This document shows, one piece after another, positions 1 through 5,920 of a DNA stretch of 6,378 nucleotides (positions within the stretch are counted from its first letter, which is position 1; the number at the start of each line of letters is the position of its first letter). The stretch is from NCBI GenBank assembly GCA_003563255.1, contig PWSL01000184.1, positions 1 through 6,378 of the forward strand, given 5' to 3'. Position numbers and translations under genes: made by a program. The notes beneath the pieces are model-generated. The model did no database searches. It had not been told where the DNA came from and was given only the letters and a program-made list of their open reading frames with translations. The DNA is from Desulfonatronospira sp. Lineage in GTDB: Bacteria; Desulfobacterota; Desulfovibrionia; Desulfovibrionales; Desulfonatronovibrionaceae.

Positions 1-321
1 CAAAAATAAAACAGTCCCAGCGCCAAGTGCTGAACCCCCGTCATGGCTCAAATTTTTCTTGTTTTTTGTGACAGGGTTTCAGGAGTAAGCCACTAAAGCG
101 GGCTCAGCCCGCAACCCAAGAAAAAGAAGTGCTCGTATCCCACACTTGGGACAGTCCCCGCGACAATATTTTATTGGTTACTGAAATCTTTCATTAGCAA
201 AACTGGTTGCCTTTGACCTGGTTAGTTCTTAGAAGATGTCAGATGTCGTAAGAAAACAGGAGTGCTATGGGGGGACTACGCCCTTAACCCAGATTAAAAT
301 GCCCCCTGTCCCTAATACAGC
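1..321. other. Gene-free left edge with palindromic repeats
   Basis: Nothing convincingly coding is seen. It contains composite repeat copy A (91-166), a partial copy at 11-26 and a two-unit 7-bp repeat, GATGTCA GATGTCG, at 235-248. GC-blocks GGGGGGACTACGCCC (near 270) and GCCCCCTGTCCC (301-312) could pair weakly. No clear terminator follows the Rpn-like gene. Confidence 0.65.
91..166 (+). repeat. REP-like composite repeat, copy A
   Basis: The unit starts CACTAAAGCGGGC and has the palindrome GCGGGC-TCA-GCCCGC (98-112). The A-rich tract AAGAAAAAGAAG follows, then the smaller palindrome GGGACAGTCCC (148-158), 50 nt after the first begins. A partial match to its end, ACAGTCCCAGCGCCAA, appears at 11-26. 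Two hairpins with an A-rich spacer resemble bacterial REP/BIME-type elements. No transposase gene is in the window. Confidence 0.8.
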
Positions 322-1200
322 CTACTGCAGGACCTCCTCCAGGCTCTGGGCCGTCAGTATCCGCTCCGACCAGCGTATCAGGCTCTCTGAATCAGCAGAT
401 TCAACCAGGCGCTGCTTGTCCTCTGGGATTTGACCGAATTTCAGGGACATTTGACGAATCAGCAATTGTGCTTCGCCCTTCTGCACTCCCTTCTGCATTC
501 CTTCTTCTCTGAATCTTTCAGCAAATGCACTCATAACCTCAGCCTCCTCGGAATATTTGTATACATATAGCTTGTATTCCATATCGTCCAGATCAGCGTA
601 GATGTCAATGAAATCAAGATACTTCAGGCGCTTCTCAGTTTCAGGCTCAAGCCGGCGCAGGCCCCGTACAGCATCAGCGTAGACGTCAACCTTCTGTTCA
701 GGGCGGTAGCTCATGTTGGGCAGGTTGAGCCTTGCTACAATATTTGAACTTTCCCGGTATTGTTCATAGGACAGACCCTTCAGGGCGCATTCGATGAATG
801 AAAACCGGAGGTAATTCTGCTCATCCCCTGCAAGTACAAGCTCCCGGGCATAATTCCCGGCATACAGAAATATGACCACCGGGACCACCCTGTTTGTTTT
901 GAACATCTCGGATAAATCAAGGCAATAGTGTGCCAGACGGTGAATGGAAAAACGTCTGGGATCGGTGTCTTCTTCAACAACAAACAAGATGGCCTCTCTG
1001 GTACCATCCGGCCATTCCACCAGCAAAGGCACATCCAGTTCCCTGAAGCGGTCTCCCAGCCGGTTTTTGAGCTGTTCTTCACGGATGGGAATTATTTTTG
1101 CCCCTTTATCCAGGGACTTAGCCTCTGCTCCGACGAAAAGCTCAAGGGCATCGCGGGGATAGTCCAGGATCAGGTTTTTGAAATTCTGGTCGTTGCTCAT
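322..1200 (-). CDS. Rpn-family PD-(D/E)XK nuclease/transposase-like protein with C-terminal DUF4351-like domain
   Basis: This 292-residue protein resembles the Rpn (recombination-promoting nuclease) / PD-(D/E)XK 'transposase' group common as scattered multicopy genes in many bacteria. The N-terminal half carries a nuclease-like core: RFRELDVPLLVEW (51-63) followed by REAILFVVEEDTDPRRFSIHR (69-89), giving candidate acidic residues Asp56 and Glu76/Glu77, then an R..HRLAHYCLDL helix. The C-terminal tail has a low-complexity EEGMQKGVQKGEAQ linker (232-245) and then RQMSLKFGQIPEDKQRLVES onward (249-292), which resembles DUF4351. Rpn proteins are linked to RecA-independent recombination, but a role here is not shown. 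The start is ATG with GAGGA 9 nt upstream. It is co-directional with gspM but separated by 343 bp of repeats, so it is probably not part of the T2SS. The family call comes from recognising the pattern, not from a search. Confidence 0.82.
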   Translation of the reverse strand: MSNDQNFKNLILDYPRDALELFVGAEAKSLDKGAKIIPIREEQLKNRLGDRFRELDVPLLVEWPDGTREAILFVVEEDTDPRRFSIHRLAHYCLDLSEMFKTNRVVPVVIFLYAGNYARELVLAGDEQNYLRFSFIECALKGLSYEQYRESSNIVARLNLPNMSYRPEQKVDVYADAVRGLRRLEPETEKRLKYLDFIDIYADLDDMEYKLYVYKYSEEAEVMSAFAERFREEGMQKGVQKGEAQLLIRQMSLKFGQIPEDKQRLVESADSESLIRWSERILTAQSLEEVLQ

Positions 1201-1305
1201 TACGGATTTTCCTCGTCAGATTATTTGTAAACATTCAGGAGGGCAGATACAGGCCATTAGGCGATTAGTACAACTTTCAAACAAACATGTTGATCGCTAA
1301 AATCG

Positions 1306-1340
1306 GTTCCTGGTTCCTGGTTCTTCGTTCCTGGTTACCT
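1306..1340. repeat. Imperfect 7-bp tandem repeat (GTTCCTG)
   Basis: Five consecutive 7-bp units are GTTCCTG, GTTCCTG, GTTCTTC, GTTCCTG and GTTACCT. The period equals that of the array at 5101-5149 although the unit sequence differs. It lies in the spacer upstream of the Rpn-like gene and is not coding on any supported frame. Confidence 0.8.
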
Positions 1341-1373
1341 CTCCTTACCCTGCTCCAGCCTTACCTTTCGTTC

Positions 1374-1445
1374 CCAGGCTCCAGCCGCTTCTTAAAAAAT
1401 GTGGCTGGAGCCTCAAAAAAACGATGTCCCCAGGCTGGAGCCTGG
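1374..1445. repeat. Inverted-repeat cluster built on GGCTGGAGCCT
   Basis: CCAGGCTCCAGCC (1374-1386) is the exact reverse complement of GGCTGGAGCCTGG (1433-1445). A further copy, GGCTGGAGCCT, at 1403-1413 gives an 11-bp perfect stem with 1376-1386. CCAGGCTGGAGCCTGG (1430-1445) is also nearly self-palindromic. CTCCAGCC occurs once more at 1353-1360. Alternative hairpins are therefore possible. Confidence 0.85.
1415..1445 (-). terminator. Possible terminator of the T2SS operon
   Basis: On the minus strand, about 100 nt after the gspM stop, a hairpin CCAGGCT-CC-AGCCTGG is followed after 8 nt by a run of seven T (1421-1415). The gap between stem and U-run makes it an imperfect intrinsic terminator. 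It may instead simply be part of the repeat cluster. Confidence 0.35.
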
Positions 1446-1543
1446 AAACAAAAAAAAGGAAAGCAGGGGGCAGGCACTCTGGGACCATTCAGTCTCTGGA
1501 GAACTTAAGAACTCTGAACAGATAGGTGATTAAGGTTCAGTCA

Positions 1544-2053
1544 TCAACGAGACAGGACCAGCCTGACATCCATATGCTCCGGGCTGTCCATTCGTCTGTC
1601 CAGCCGGCATGAGACAATATTCAGGTCGGAAATATTACTTAAAGTTTCAAAAAAATACAGAAGCTCTATCAGATCAAGTCGTTCCAGGTAAAGCTGTACA
1701 CCATCCTGTGCAGTTGAATTGCTTGATGGGCGTAATGAGGCCAGCCTGTCTTCAAGACCTGCATCTCTGATGACCTTCTGTATGCCTGCCAGTGGGGAAA
1801 GGTGAGCAATTGATTCCGACTCCAGCTCCATGGACTTACCTATCTCAGCTGCCAATGGCAGGGCCCTTTCGTACCTGGCTTTGATATTCCGGGTATCCTG
1901 GAGCACATCAGATGCAGCGGAACTGATCCAGGACCACAGGATGACTGGAAGCAGCACAGCTGCAAAAAGCAAGAAAAAGGCGACCCTTTTTTGTTCTCCC
2001 GGGGACCTGGTATCCCAGGCAAGCATTCTTTTTATTCCAGCTCTGATATCCAT
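1544..2053 (-). CDS. gspM: Type II secretion system assembly platform protein GspM
   Basis: GspM is a bitopic inner-membrane protein that stabilises GspL and contacts the pseudopilins. The 169 residues fit the family. A short cytoplasmic tail contains SPGEQKR (17-23), matching the usual LspRER-like stretch before the membrane. One transmembrane helix covers about 24-43. A coiled segment (about 48-85) follows, then a periplasmic ferredoxin-like domain whose last part (118-169) has the usual YLERLDLIELLYFFETL pattern. ATG at 2053 is the first possible start, because an in-frame TAA lies three codons upstream. No good Shine-Dalgarno precedes it; the nearest GGA is about 17 nt away. ATG at codon 10 is an alternative. 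It is the last T2SS gene in the window, and no gspN follows. The distance from gspL may reduce coupled expression. Confidence 0.91.
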   Translation of the reverse strand: MDIRAGIKRMLAWDTRSPGEQKRVAFFLLFAAVLLPVILWSWISSAASDVLQDTRNIKARYERALPLAAEIGKSMELESESIAHLSPLAGIQKVIRDAGLEDRLASLRPSSNSTAQDGVQLYLERLDLIELLYFFETLSNISDLNIVSCRLDRRMDSPEHMDVRLVLSR

Positions 2054-2350
2054 ATTGAATTAAATTTTTATCCTACAAAGACTTAAGCATTCAGGGGGGT
2101 CCTCGGTGATGACTACTGGCACTCTCGCCTCTGGCGTGACCAGGGACTGTCCTACGCTAAGTACCAACGCGGGCCTGGCCCGCAACCCAGATAAGAAAAG
2201 AGTTTTTTACCCACAGATCACACCCAAGTTAAATGGCTTGGCCTGCACTTCGTGAATCAGGGCAAGACCCGCAAGGAAAAGGTATCAGCCCTTCGGACGG
2301 GGGAAGATTACTCCCCGCTGAATAACGAAGGAAATCCCGGCGTGCCAGGA
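2054..2350. other. 297-bp gene-free insertion-like gap between gspL and gspM
   Basis: No convincing reading frame is seen on either strand. The gap holds copy B of the palindromic repeat and the CGCC-TCT-GGCG hairpin. A possible degenerate relative, GGGCAAGACCCGCAAGGAAAAG, lies near 2261 (weak). A GGGGA/TCCCC inverted pair is at 2300-2316, without a U-run. The 2044-2085 end, just upstream of gspM, is AT-rich and could hold a promoter for gspM, but no clear -35/-10 pair is present. Confidence 0.7.
2141..2205 (+). repeat. REP-like repeat, copy B, between gspL and gspM
   Basis: The palindrome GCGGGC-CTG-GCCCGC (2169-2183) is followed by AACCCAGATAAGAAAAGAG, matching the A-rich tail of copy A. 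The GGGACTGTCC motif lies upstream (2143-2152), not downstream, and in opposite orientation, so this copy is rearranged. A small CGCC-TCT-GGCG hairpin is nearby at 2126-2136. In the direction of T2SS transcription the palindrome could form an RNA hairpin between gspL and gspM, but no U-run follows, so a terminator role is weak. Confidence 0.72.
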
Positions 2351-3469
2351 TCAATATCTCACCCTGAGGGTTATCTCCACCCTGTCCCCGGCACTCTCAG
2401 CCTGATCCAGGGTAAAGCTGTACCCTTCGGCATCATTCAGGTTTTCAAGGAACCTCTCCATCTGCTCATAGTTGTCCAGGGAAGCCTGCACCCTGCCTGA
2501 GTCAATACCCAGGGAAAAACCATGAACCAGGAGGCTCTCAGGGGCCGCCCTGCTAAGCCGGCCCAGGAACTCCATGAAATCCACCCCGAGTCTGTGAGTG
2601 TTTCGGGACTGTTCAGCCCTGTAGAGCAGCAGGCCATACGGATCAGATCCATAGTCAGGACCAAGGGCACCGGTATAAACTTCTTCCAGGGCTGTCTGCC
2701 ATTGCGCCCTTTCCATCTCAAGGGATCGCAGCTTGTAAATCTCTCCCCCGCAAAAGAGCATCCCAGCCAGAAACAAAACAGCTGCAGCCTTTAAAACAAG
2801 TTTACTTCCTGATTGCACCTCGCTTATCTGGGATAACTGCAGCTTGAAGCTGTTCCAGGGAACTGCATTGGCAGCCACAGACTGTATTACATCCTGAACA
2901 GTCAGCAATGCAGGAGAGGTTGATAGCCCGGAGTCCCGGACTCTTTGTTCCAGTTCCTGCTCATCCCCGAAAAAATATTCCAGCCTGTTATCCATGACCA
3001 GCATGCGGGGGTCCCCGGGGTTGTGCATGGTCCAGAAATGAGTATTCGTATTGACGGTGGCGGCCCGCCCCCCCAGAAATGCAGTGGTGACCGCACTGGC
3101 CCTGAGCAGCAGTGGTTTATGTTGCTGCACAAATGCATCCAGTTCTCCGGATCTGAAGCACCCCAGGACATCAATCCCGGTATCCAGAACTTCCATGCTC
3201 TCCCCCCCGGAAGGAGCAGGGAACAGGTGCCTGAGCTGCAGTTCAGCAGCTGCATGCATGACTTTACGTTTTTTGCCCTGGAGATCTTCTGGAATATGAA
3301 AGAAGAAAAAACGATCCGGCAACATCACCAGGAGTGGATACCTGGAACTAGCGGGCGGTTCTTCTATCTCCTGCACTTCCTCTGGAGTACAGAAGTACCA
3401 CTCCACCCTGCCCTGCTCAGGCCTGGCCAAGTAGAATTCCCGGGGTGAACCGCGTTTAAATAAACTCAT
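2351..3469 (-). CDS. gspL: Type II secretion system assembly platform protein GspL
   Basis: GspL is a bitopic inner-membrane protein whose cytoplasmic domain recruits the ATPase GspE and whose periplasmic domain pairs with GspM. The 372 residues show this architecture. Residues 1-220 form a soluble, divergent actin-like cytoplasmic domain; the LLVMLPDRFFFFHIP segment at 46-60 resembles the usual GspL strand. A single transmembrane helix spans about 224-242 (LVLKAAAVLFLAGMLFCGG). A likely coiled linker follows (245-265), then a small periplasmic ferredoxin-like domain (about 295-372) ending in a beta-strand-like VEITLRVRY. The start is ATG in an ATGA overlap with gspK, with GGGAG 4 nt upstream. 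Unlike the preceding junctions, 297 bp of repeat-bearing DNA separate its stop from gspM. Confidence 0.93.
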   Translation of the reverse strand: MSLFKRGSPREFYLARPEQGRVEWYFCTPEEVQEIEEPPASSRYPLLVMLPDRFFFFHIPEDLQGKKRKVMHAAAELQLRHLFPAPSGGESMEVLDTGIDVLGCFRSGELDAFVQQHKPLLLRASAVTTAFLGGRAATVNTNTHFWTMHNPGDPRMLVMDNRLEYFFGDEQELEQRVRDSGLSTSPALLTVQDVIQSVAANAVPWNSFKLQLSQISEVQSGSKLVLKAAAVLFLAGMLFCGGEIYKLRSLEMERAQWQTALEEVYTGALGPDYGSDPYGLLLYRAEQSRNTHRLGVDFMEFLGRLSRAAPESLLVHGFSLGIDSGRVQASLDNYEQMERFLENLNDAEGYSFTLDQAESAGDRVEITLRVRY

Positions 3470-4443
3470 ATCGCTCCCGACTTGAGAACATCTTTCGCCA
3501 GTACCCGGGCAGACGTCTCATGTTGTGAATCCACCGCCTGTACTATATAGCGGTGCTTCTCAATCCACCCCCCCAGTTCCACCTGTACCAGGATTTCATA
3601 GTATTCAGGATCAATGACAATGTAATTCAAAGCATGGGTGTATGTAGACATATCCATGTCCGTTGCGGTCAACAACTGGTTGGGGTGTGTTATTCTTTTC
3701 TCCCGGCGCAGGCTTTCAATGCCGGACCAGTAGGGCGTCAGCTCTGGAATGAGCGCCAGTACTATCTCTCTGTCTGCGGAGTTGATGTCTATTCTGTCCT
3801 GTTCACCCCAGACCGTAAAATTCTGCCTGATCCACTCAGGATTCAAATCTTCAAAACCGGGTATCATCAGTATTTCTTCCGGTTTCTGCAGCTTTCTTCC
3901 TGGAGCGGAATATTCCAAATTCCTGCTGGAATAATCATGGACTAAGGCTGCTGTCGTAGCTCCATGGCCGGATATTTCCATATCCCCCATCCAGTAAAGC
4001 AAATGTTCCATTTTTTCCAGGGAAAAATCTCCGGCGGCGAATAACTCAAACACAGCTTTTCGGAAATCCTCCCTGTTGTTACTTTCTGTGACCATTGCAT
4101 TTATCGGCAGCCTGGAAACACAGGGTATGATAAGTATCTGCAGCCCCTGATCTTTCCATGCGGCTCTCCAAAGGTGGGCAGGCAAATCCGCCCGGTTGTT
4201 TCGAATCTCCTGAAGCATATTAATGCCCATATCCAGGCCTTCTTCAGCCAGAATCCCTGCCCTGTACTCCAATGTCAGCCTGGCAGCCCCTTCATGGCTG
4301 CGAGTGGTTGTTTCAGTGACATGCAATACCACCACTGAAAGGGAAAGCAGGCTTACCAGGACCAGGACCAGAGCTGCGCCCCTGCTTTTCAGGTCAGCAC
4401 TTATTCCCGATGATTGCAGAACTTTGAAAGTATCAATGATCAT
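3466..4443 (-). CDS. gspK: Type II secretion system tip pseudopilin GspK
   Basis: GspK is the large minor pseudopilin that caps the pseudopilus with GspI and GspJ. The 325 residues match the family length. The leader is 22 residues, ending SRG before Ala23, and the hydrophobic helix AALVLVLVSLLSLSVVVL runs to about 40. The +5 residue is Leu27, not Glu; loss of this glutamate is characteristic of GspK and consistent with its tip position. The periplasmic part includes EEILMIPGF (189-197) and the family signature DRIDINSADREIVLALIP (216-233), a helical region like the T2SSK domain. The ATG start lies inside gspJ (11-bp overlap) with only a weak AGG upstream, so translation is probably coupled. 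The stop overlaps gspL by 4 bp (ATGA). Confidence 0.94.
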   Translation of the reverse strand: MIIDTFKVLQSSGISADLKSRGAALVLVLVSLLSLSVVVLHVTETTTRSHEGAARLTLEYRAGILAEEGLDMGINMLQEIRNNRADLPAHLWRAAWKDQGLQILIIPCVSRLPINAMVTESNNREDFRKAVFELFAAGDFSLEKMEHLLYWMGDMEISGHGATTAALVHDYSSRNLEYSAPGRKLQKPEEILMIPGFEDLNPEWIRQNFTVWGEQDRIDINSADREIVLALIPELTPYWSGIESLRREKRITHPNQLLTATDMDMSTYTHALNYIVIDPEYYEILVQVELGGWIEKHRYIVQAVDSQHETSARVLAKDVLKSGAI

Positions 4444-5101
4444 GGCCTGGTATATGCTCTACTATTTCAAACCCTACCTCTTCGCCGAAAACCATGCGTA
4501 AGCGCAACGCCCTGGGATAAGGGCGGTTGGTACCCATAAGCCACGACTGATGCTCTATCCAGCGCTGGTCTTGGGATGACATGAATGCTATATTCAAAGA
4601 TTCAAGTTTGTGGGACAGTACCTGCTCCCGGCTGTACTCCAGGTCCTGATTTTCTTCGATACGGATTACCTTGCCGTCTCTGAAATCCCAGGACACCTGC
4701 ATCGGGATGGAGGCTGAAACGAGTGTATTATGCCCGGTAACCATCCTGAAACCACTTGATGTGGGTTCAAGCCCGGTCTGCCATTGCATATGCTTGATAT
4801 CCCGGTGAATAATCCGTCGCAGGACGGTCTTTTGATGCTCCTCGCTGCTTTTCTTCAGAAGCTCCTGGCTGGAAAAAATGCTGTTGCCCATAATAGAAGC
4901 CAGCATGGCCGCCAGAACCCCGGCGACAGCAAGACCTACCAGAACCTCTACCAGGGTGAACCCGGAAAACCCGGCCCTGGCCCTTGCCGGCTTGGACTGG
5001 GCAGGTCCTGCACTGAAGCGGGCTTTGCCCGCAAGACAAGTGAAAAAGTTGCCCCTGTTCAAAAATGGGACATTCCCCACAACACTGCCGCCCTCTGTCA
5101 T
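4433..5101 (-). CDS. gspJ: Type II secretion system minor pseudopilin GspJ with a repeat-derived long leader
   Basis: GspJ is the tip-complex pseudopilin that binds GspI and GspK. The 222-residue reading frame holds a prepilin site at Gly47/Phe48 (SGFTLVEVLVGLAVAGVLAA, Glu52 at +5), a transmembrane helix to about residue 68, and a periplasmic domain of normal GspJ size. The odd part is the leader of about 47 residues, where 6-20 is usual. Residues 6-31 are encoded by a repeat also present at 91-166, and its palindrome is read as AGKAR (24-28). In-frame standard starts are ATG at codon 1, GTG at codon 8 and TTG at codon 14, all upstream of the palindrome, and none lies between it and Phe48. 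The ATG is favoured because GGAGG lies 4 nt upstream, within a heptamer repeat. The gene overlaps gspK by 11 bp. Function is confident; whether the leader is processed normally is open. Confidence 0.92.
   Translation of the reverse strand: MTEGGSVVGNVPFLNRGNFFTCLAGKARFSAGPAQSKPARARAGFSGFTLVEVLVGLAVAGVLAAMLASIMGNSIFSSQELLKKSSEEHQKTVLRRIIHRDIKHMQWQTGLEPTSSGFRMVTGHNTLVSASIPMQVSWDFRDGKVIRIEENQDLEYSREQVLSHKLESLNIAFMSSQDQRWIEHQSWLMGTNRPYPRALRLRMVFGEEVGFEIVEHIPGHDH
5011..5084 (+). repeat. REP-like composite repeat, copy C (inside the 5' end of gspJ)
   Basis: The unit starts CACTGAAGCGGGC and has a perfect palindrome GCGGGC-TTT-GCCCGC (5018-5032). An A-rich segment follows, then GGGACATTCCCC (5067-5078) 49 nt after the palindrome start. 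The same order and nearly the same spacing occur at 91-166. It lies antisense within the gspJ reading frame, covering codons 6-31. It looks like a palindromic element that entered the 5' end of the gene and stayed in frame. Confidence 0.8.
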
Positions 5102-5149
5102 CCGACCTCCGACCTCCGACTTCCGACTTCCGACCTCCGACTTCCGACC
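5101..5149. repeat. Seven-copy 7-bp tandem repeat (TCCGACY) between gspI and gspJ
   Basis: Seven uninterrupted units alternate between TCCGACC and TCCGACT in the order C, C, T, T, C, T, C. The array fills nearly all of the gspI-gspJ gap and ends on the A of the gspJ ATG. In the gspJ frame it contains no stop codon. A partial duplication of GATAGAG sits just beyond it, at the gspI stop. Such arrays can change copy number by slippage. Confidence 0.95.
5106..5117 (-). promoter_or_regulatory. Repeat-derived ribosome binding site of gspJ
   Basis: Two GGAGG motifs on the minus strand end 4 and 11 nt before the gspJ ATG, at 5106-5110 and 5113-5117. A third lies at 5134-5138. All are generated by the 7-bp tandem repeat, so the translation signal of gspJ is built from repeat DNA. 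Gain or loss of a repeat unit would not remove the nearest motif but could change how many are present. Confidence 0.65.
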
Positions 5150-5153
5150 TCTA

Positions 5154-5516
5154 TCACCTCTCTATCACAGGCCAGGACCATTCAAGCACCAGTCCATGCA
5201 CTTCTGTTTCCAGGTGCATCCACCTGATTCCTTCAGGATCCACATCCTGTCCTCCAACAGTTCTCCATCTGCCTCCGTATATTTCCGGGGTGGAAATCCA
5301 GACCCCCGAAGGTGTTGAGAGCTCTTCAAGACCTTTGCGGGCCAGAAGCTCCTGGACATAATTCAGATTACTCAAGGTGTAATGCTGGTTTGATGCCAGG
5401 TAAACACTGTACTTTTGCAGGCTCAATACAGCATGGGCGAGAATTGCACCTACCACAAGGGCCACCATGAGCTCTACCAGGGAAAAACCATTATCAGGCT
5501 GCCTGTAGGTGTTCAA
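5154..5516 (-). CDS. gspI: Type II secretion system minor pseudopilin GspI
   Basis: GspI is a minor pseudopilin that nucleates the tip complex with GspJ and GspK. The 120-residue length fits the family. The leader [10 protein letters not shown] is cleaved before Phe11. The mature N-terminus FSLVELMVALVVGAILA has Glu15 at +5 and is followed by a short periplasmic domain (about 35-120). The proposed start is TTG, sharing a TTGA overlap with the gspH stop. GAGG lies 5 nt upstream, and no ATG gives a sensible leader. The TGA stop is followed at once by an in-frame TAG. Downstream there is a 52-bp gap before gspJ, most of it a 7-bp tandem repeat. GspI-GspJ junctions are normally adjacent or overlapping, so this gap looks inserted. 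Confidence 0.91.
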   Translation of the reverse strand: MNTYRQPDNGFSLVELMVALVVGAILAHAVLSLQKYSVYLASNQHYTLSNLNYVQELLARKGLEELSTPSGVWISTPEIYGGRWRTVGGQDVDPEGIRWMHLETEVHGLVLEWSWPVIER

Positions 5517-5920
5517 TGCAACCTCAATTGCTGTTCCAGGGGACTTGATTGCAGCCTGTAGCCATTGGCAAGCTCCATACTGACTTCATCCATAAAACCT
5601 GCAGGATAAATTCTGAATAAGGCCTCAGTTCCCTCAACCTGCCTGGAGTTTATAACCGCCCTGGCCAGGGACGCCGGCAGTTTTTGTTCTTCTTCATTCC
5701 ACACCAGAACTTCCCGGCCCAGAGAAAAGTACACTTCCTGAATCGAATAAGACTTTGCAGCATGTGAACCGGCTTTGTTCAGCATGATATTTATGTCTTG
5801 CAGGGGATCTTGCCTGCTGTTGCCGACGGTATCCAGGCTGGGCAGGAGGGTGAACCAGCCCAGGCCAAAAATAAAAATAACCACCAGAATTTCAATCAGG
5901 GTCAGTCCCTGCTGTTTCAC
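5513..5920 (-). CDS. gspH: Type II secretion system minor pseudopilin GspH
   Basis: This 135-residue protein is a minor pseudopilin, assigned as GspH from its position between gspG and gspI and from its prepilin signal. The leader MKQQG is cut before Leu6, giving a mature N-terminus [14 protein letters not shown] with the conserved Glu10 at +5, followed by a transmembrane helix to about residue 25. The rest is a small periplasmic domain. GspH sits near the top of the pseudopilus and links the tip complex to the GspG shaft. The start is GTG, embedded in a GTGA overlap with the gspG stop. An AGGA lies immediately before it, so initiation probably depends on coupling. The stop overlaps the gspI start (TTGA). 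The globular domain is weakly conserved in the family, so the H assignment rests mostly on gene order. Confidence 0.87.
   Translation of the reverse strand: MKQQGLTLIEILVVIFIFGLGWFTLLPSLDTVGNSRQDPLQDINIMLNKAGSHAAKSYSIQEVYFSLGREVLVWNEEEQKLPASLARAVINSRQVEGTEALFRIYPAGFMDEVSMELANGYRLQSSPLEQQLRLH

Larger units (their letters stand above)
1201..1543. other. 343-bp intergenic mosaic of short repeats between gspM and the Rpn-like gene
   Basis: No gene is supported here. The stretch contains a 7-bp tandem repeat (1306-1340), an inverted-repeat cluster (1374-1445), a degenerate AGAACTT/AAGAACTCT run (about 1499-1519) and ATTAGG-type short repeats at each side (1255-1270 and 1521-1535). A weak promoter for the Rpn-like gene may exist: TCAACA, a 17-nt spacer and TACTAA on the minus strand around 1270-1295. 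This match is poor. Confidence 0.7.

Noticed and set aside
98..112. GCGGGC palindrome as an intrinsic terminator
   Set aside because: On either strand it is followed by at most three T, and one copy lies within coding sequence, so a dispersed repeat is the better explanation.
236..433. Plus-strand open frame of 65 codons at the end of the Rpn-like gene
   Set aside because: It has no ribosome site of note, overlaps the Rpn-like gene antisense and resembles nothing known.
1287..1508. Plus-strand open frame of 73 codons in the gspM/Rpn-like spacer
   Set aside because: Its sequence is the translation of the GTTCCTG array and the inverted repeats; no coding character.
2300..2316. Terminator after gspL (GGGGA/TCCCC)
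   Set aside because: The stem is only 5 bp and no U-run follows.
2945..3448. Plus-strand open frame of 167 codons opposite gspL
   Set aside because: It is fully antisense to a well-supported gspL, with a cysteine/proline/glutamine-rich composition and no recognisable domain.
5101..5149. CRISPR array
   Set aside because: The units are 7 bp and contiguous, with no spacers and no cas genes.
4784..5318. Two plus-strand open frames of about 146 codons across the gspI-gspJ junction
   Set aside because: They read through the 7-bp tandem array as repetitive peptide (RPPTSDF-like) and are antisense to gspI and gspJ; shadow frames.
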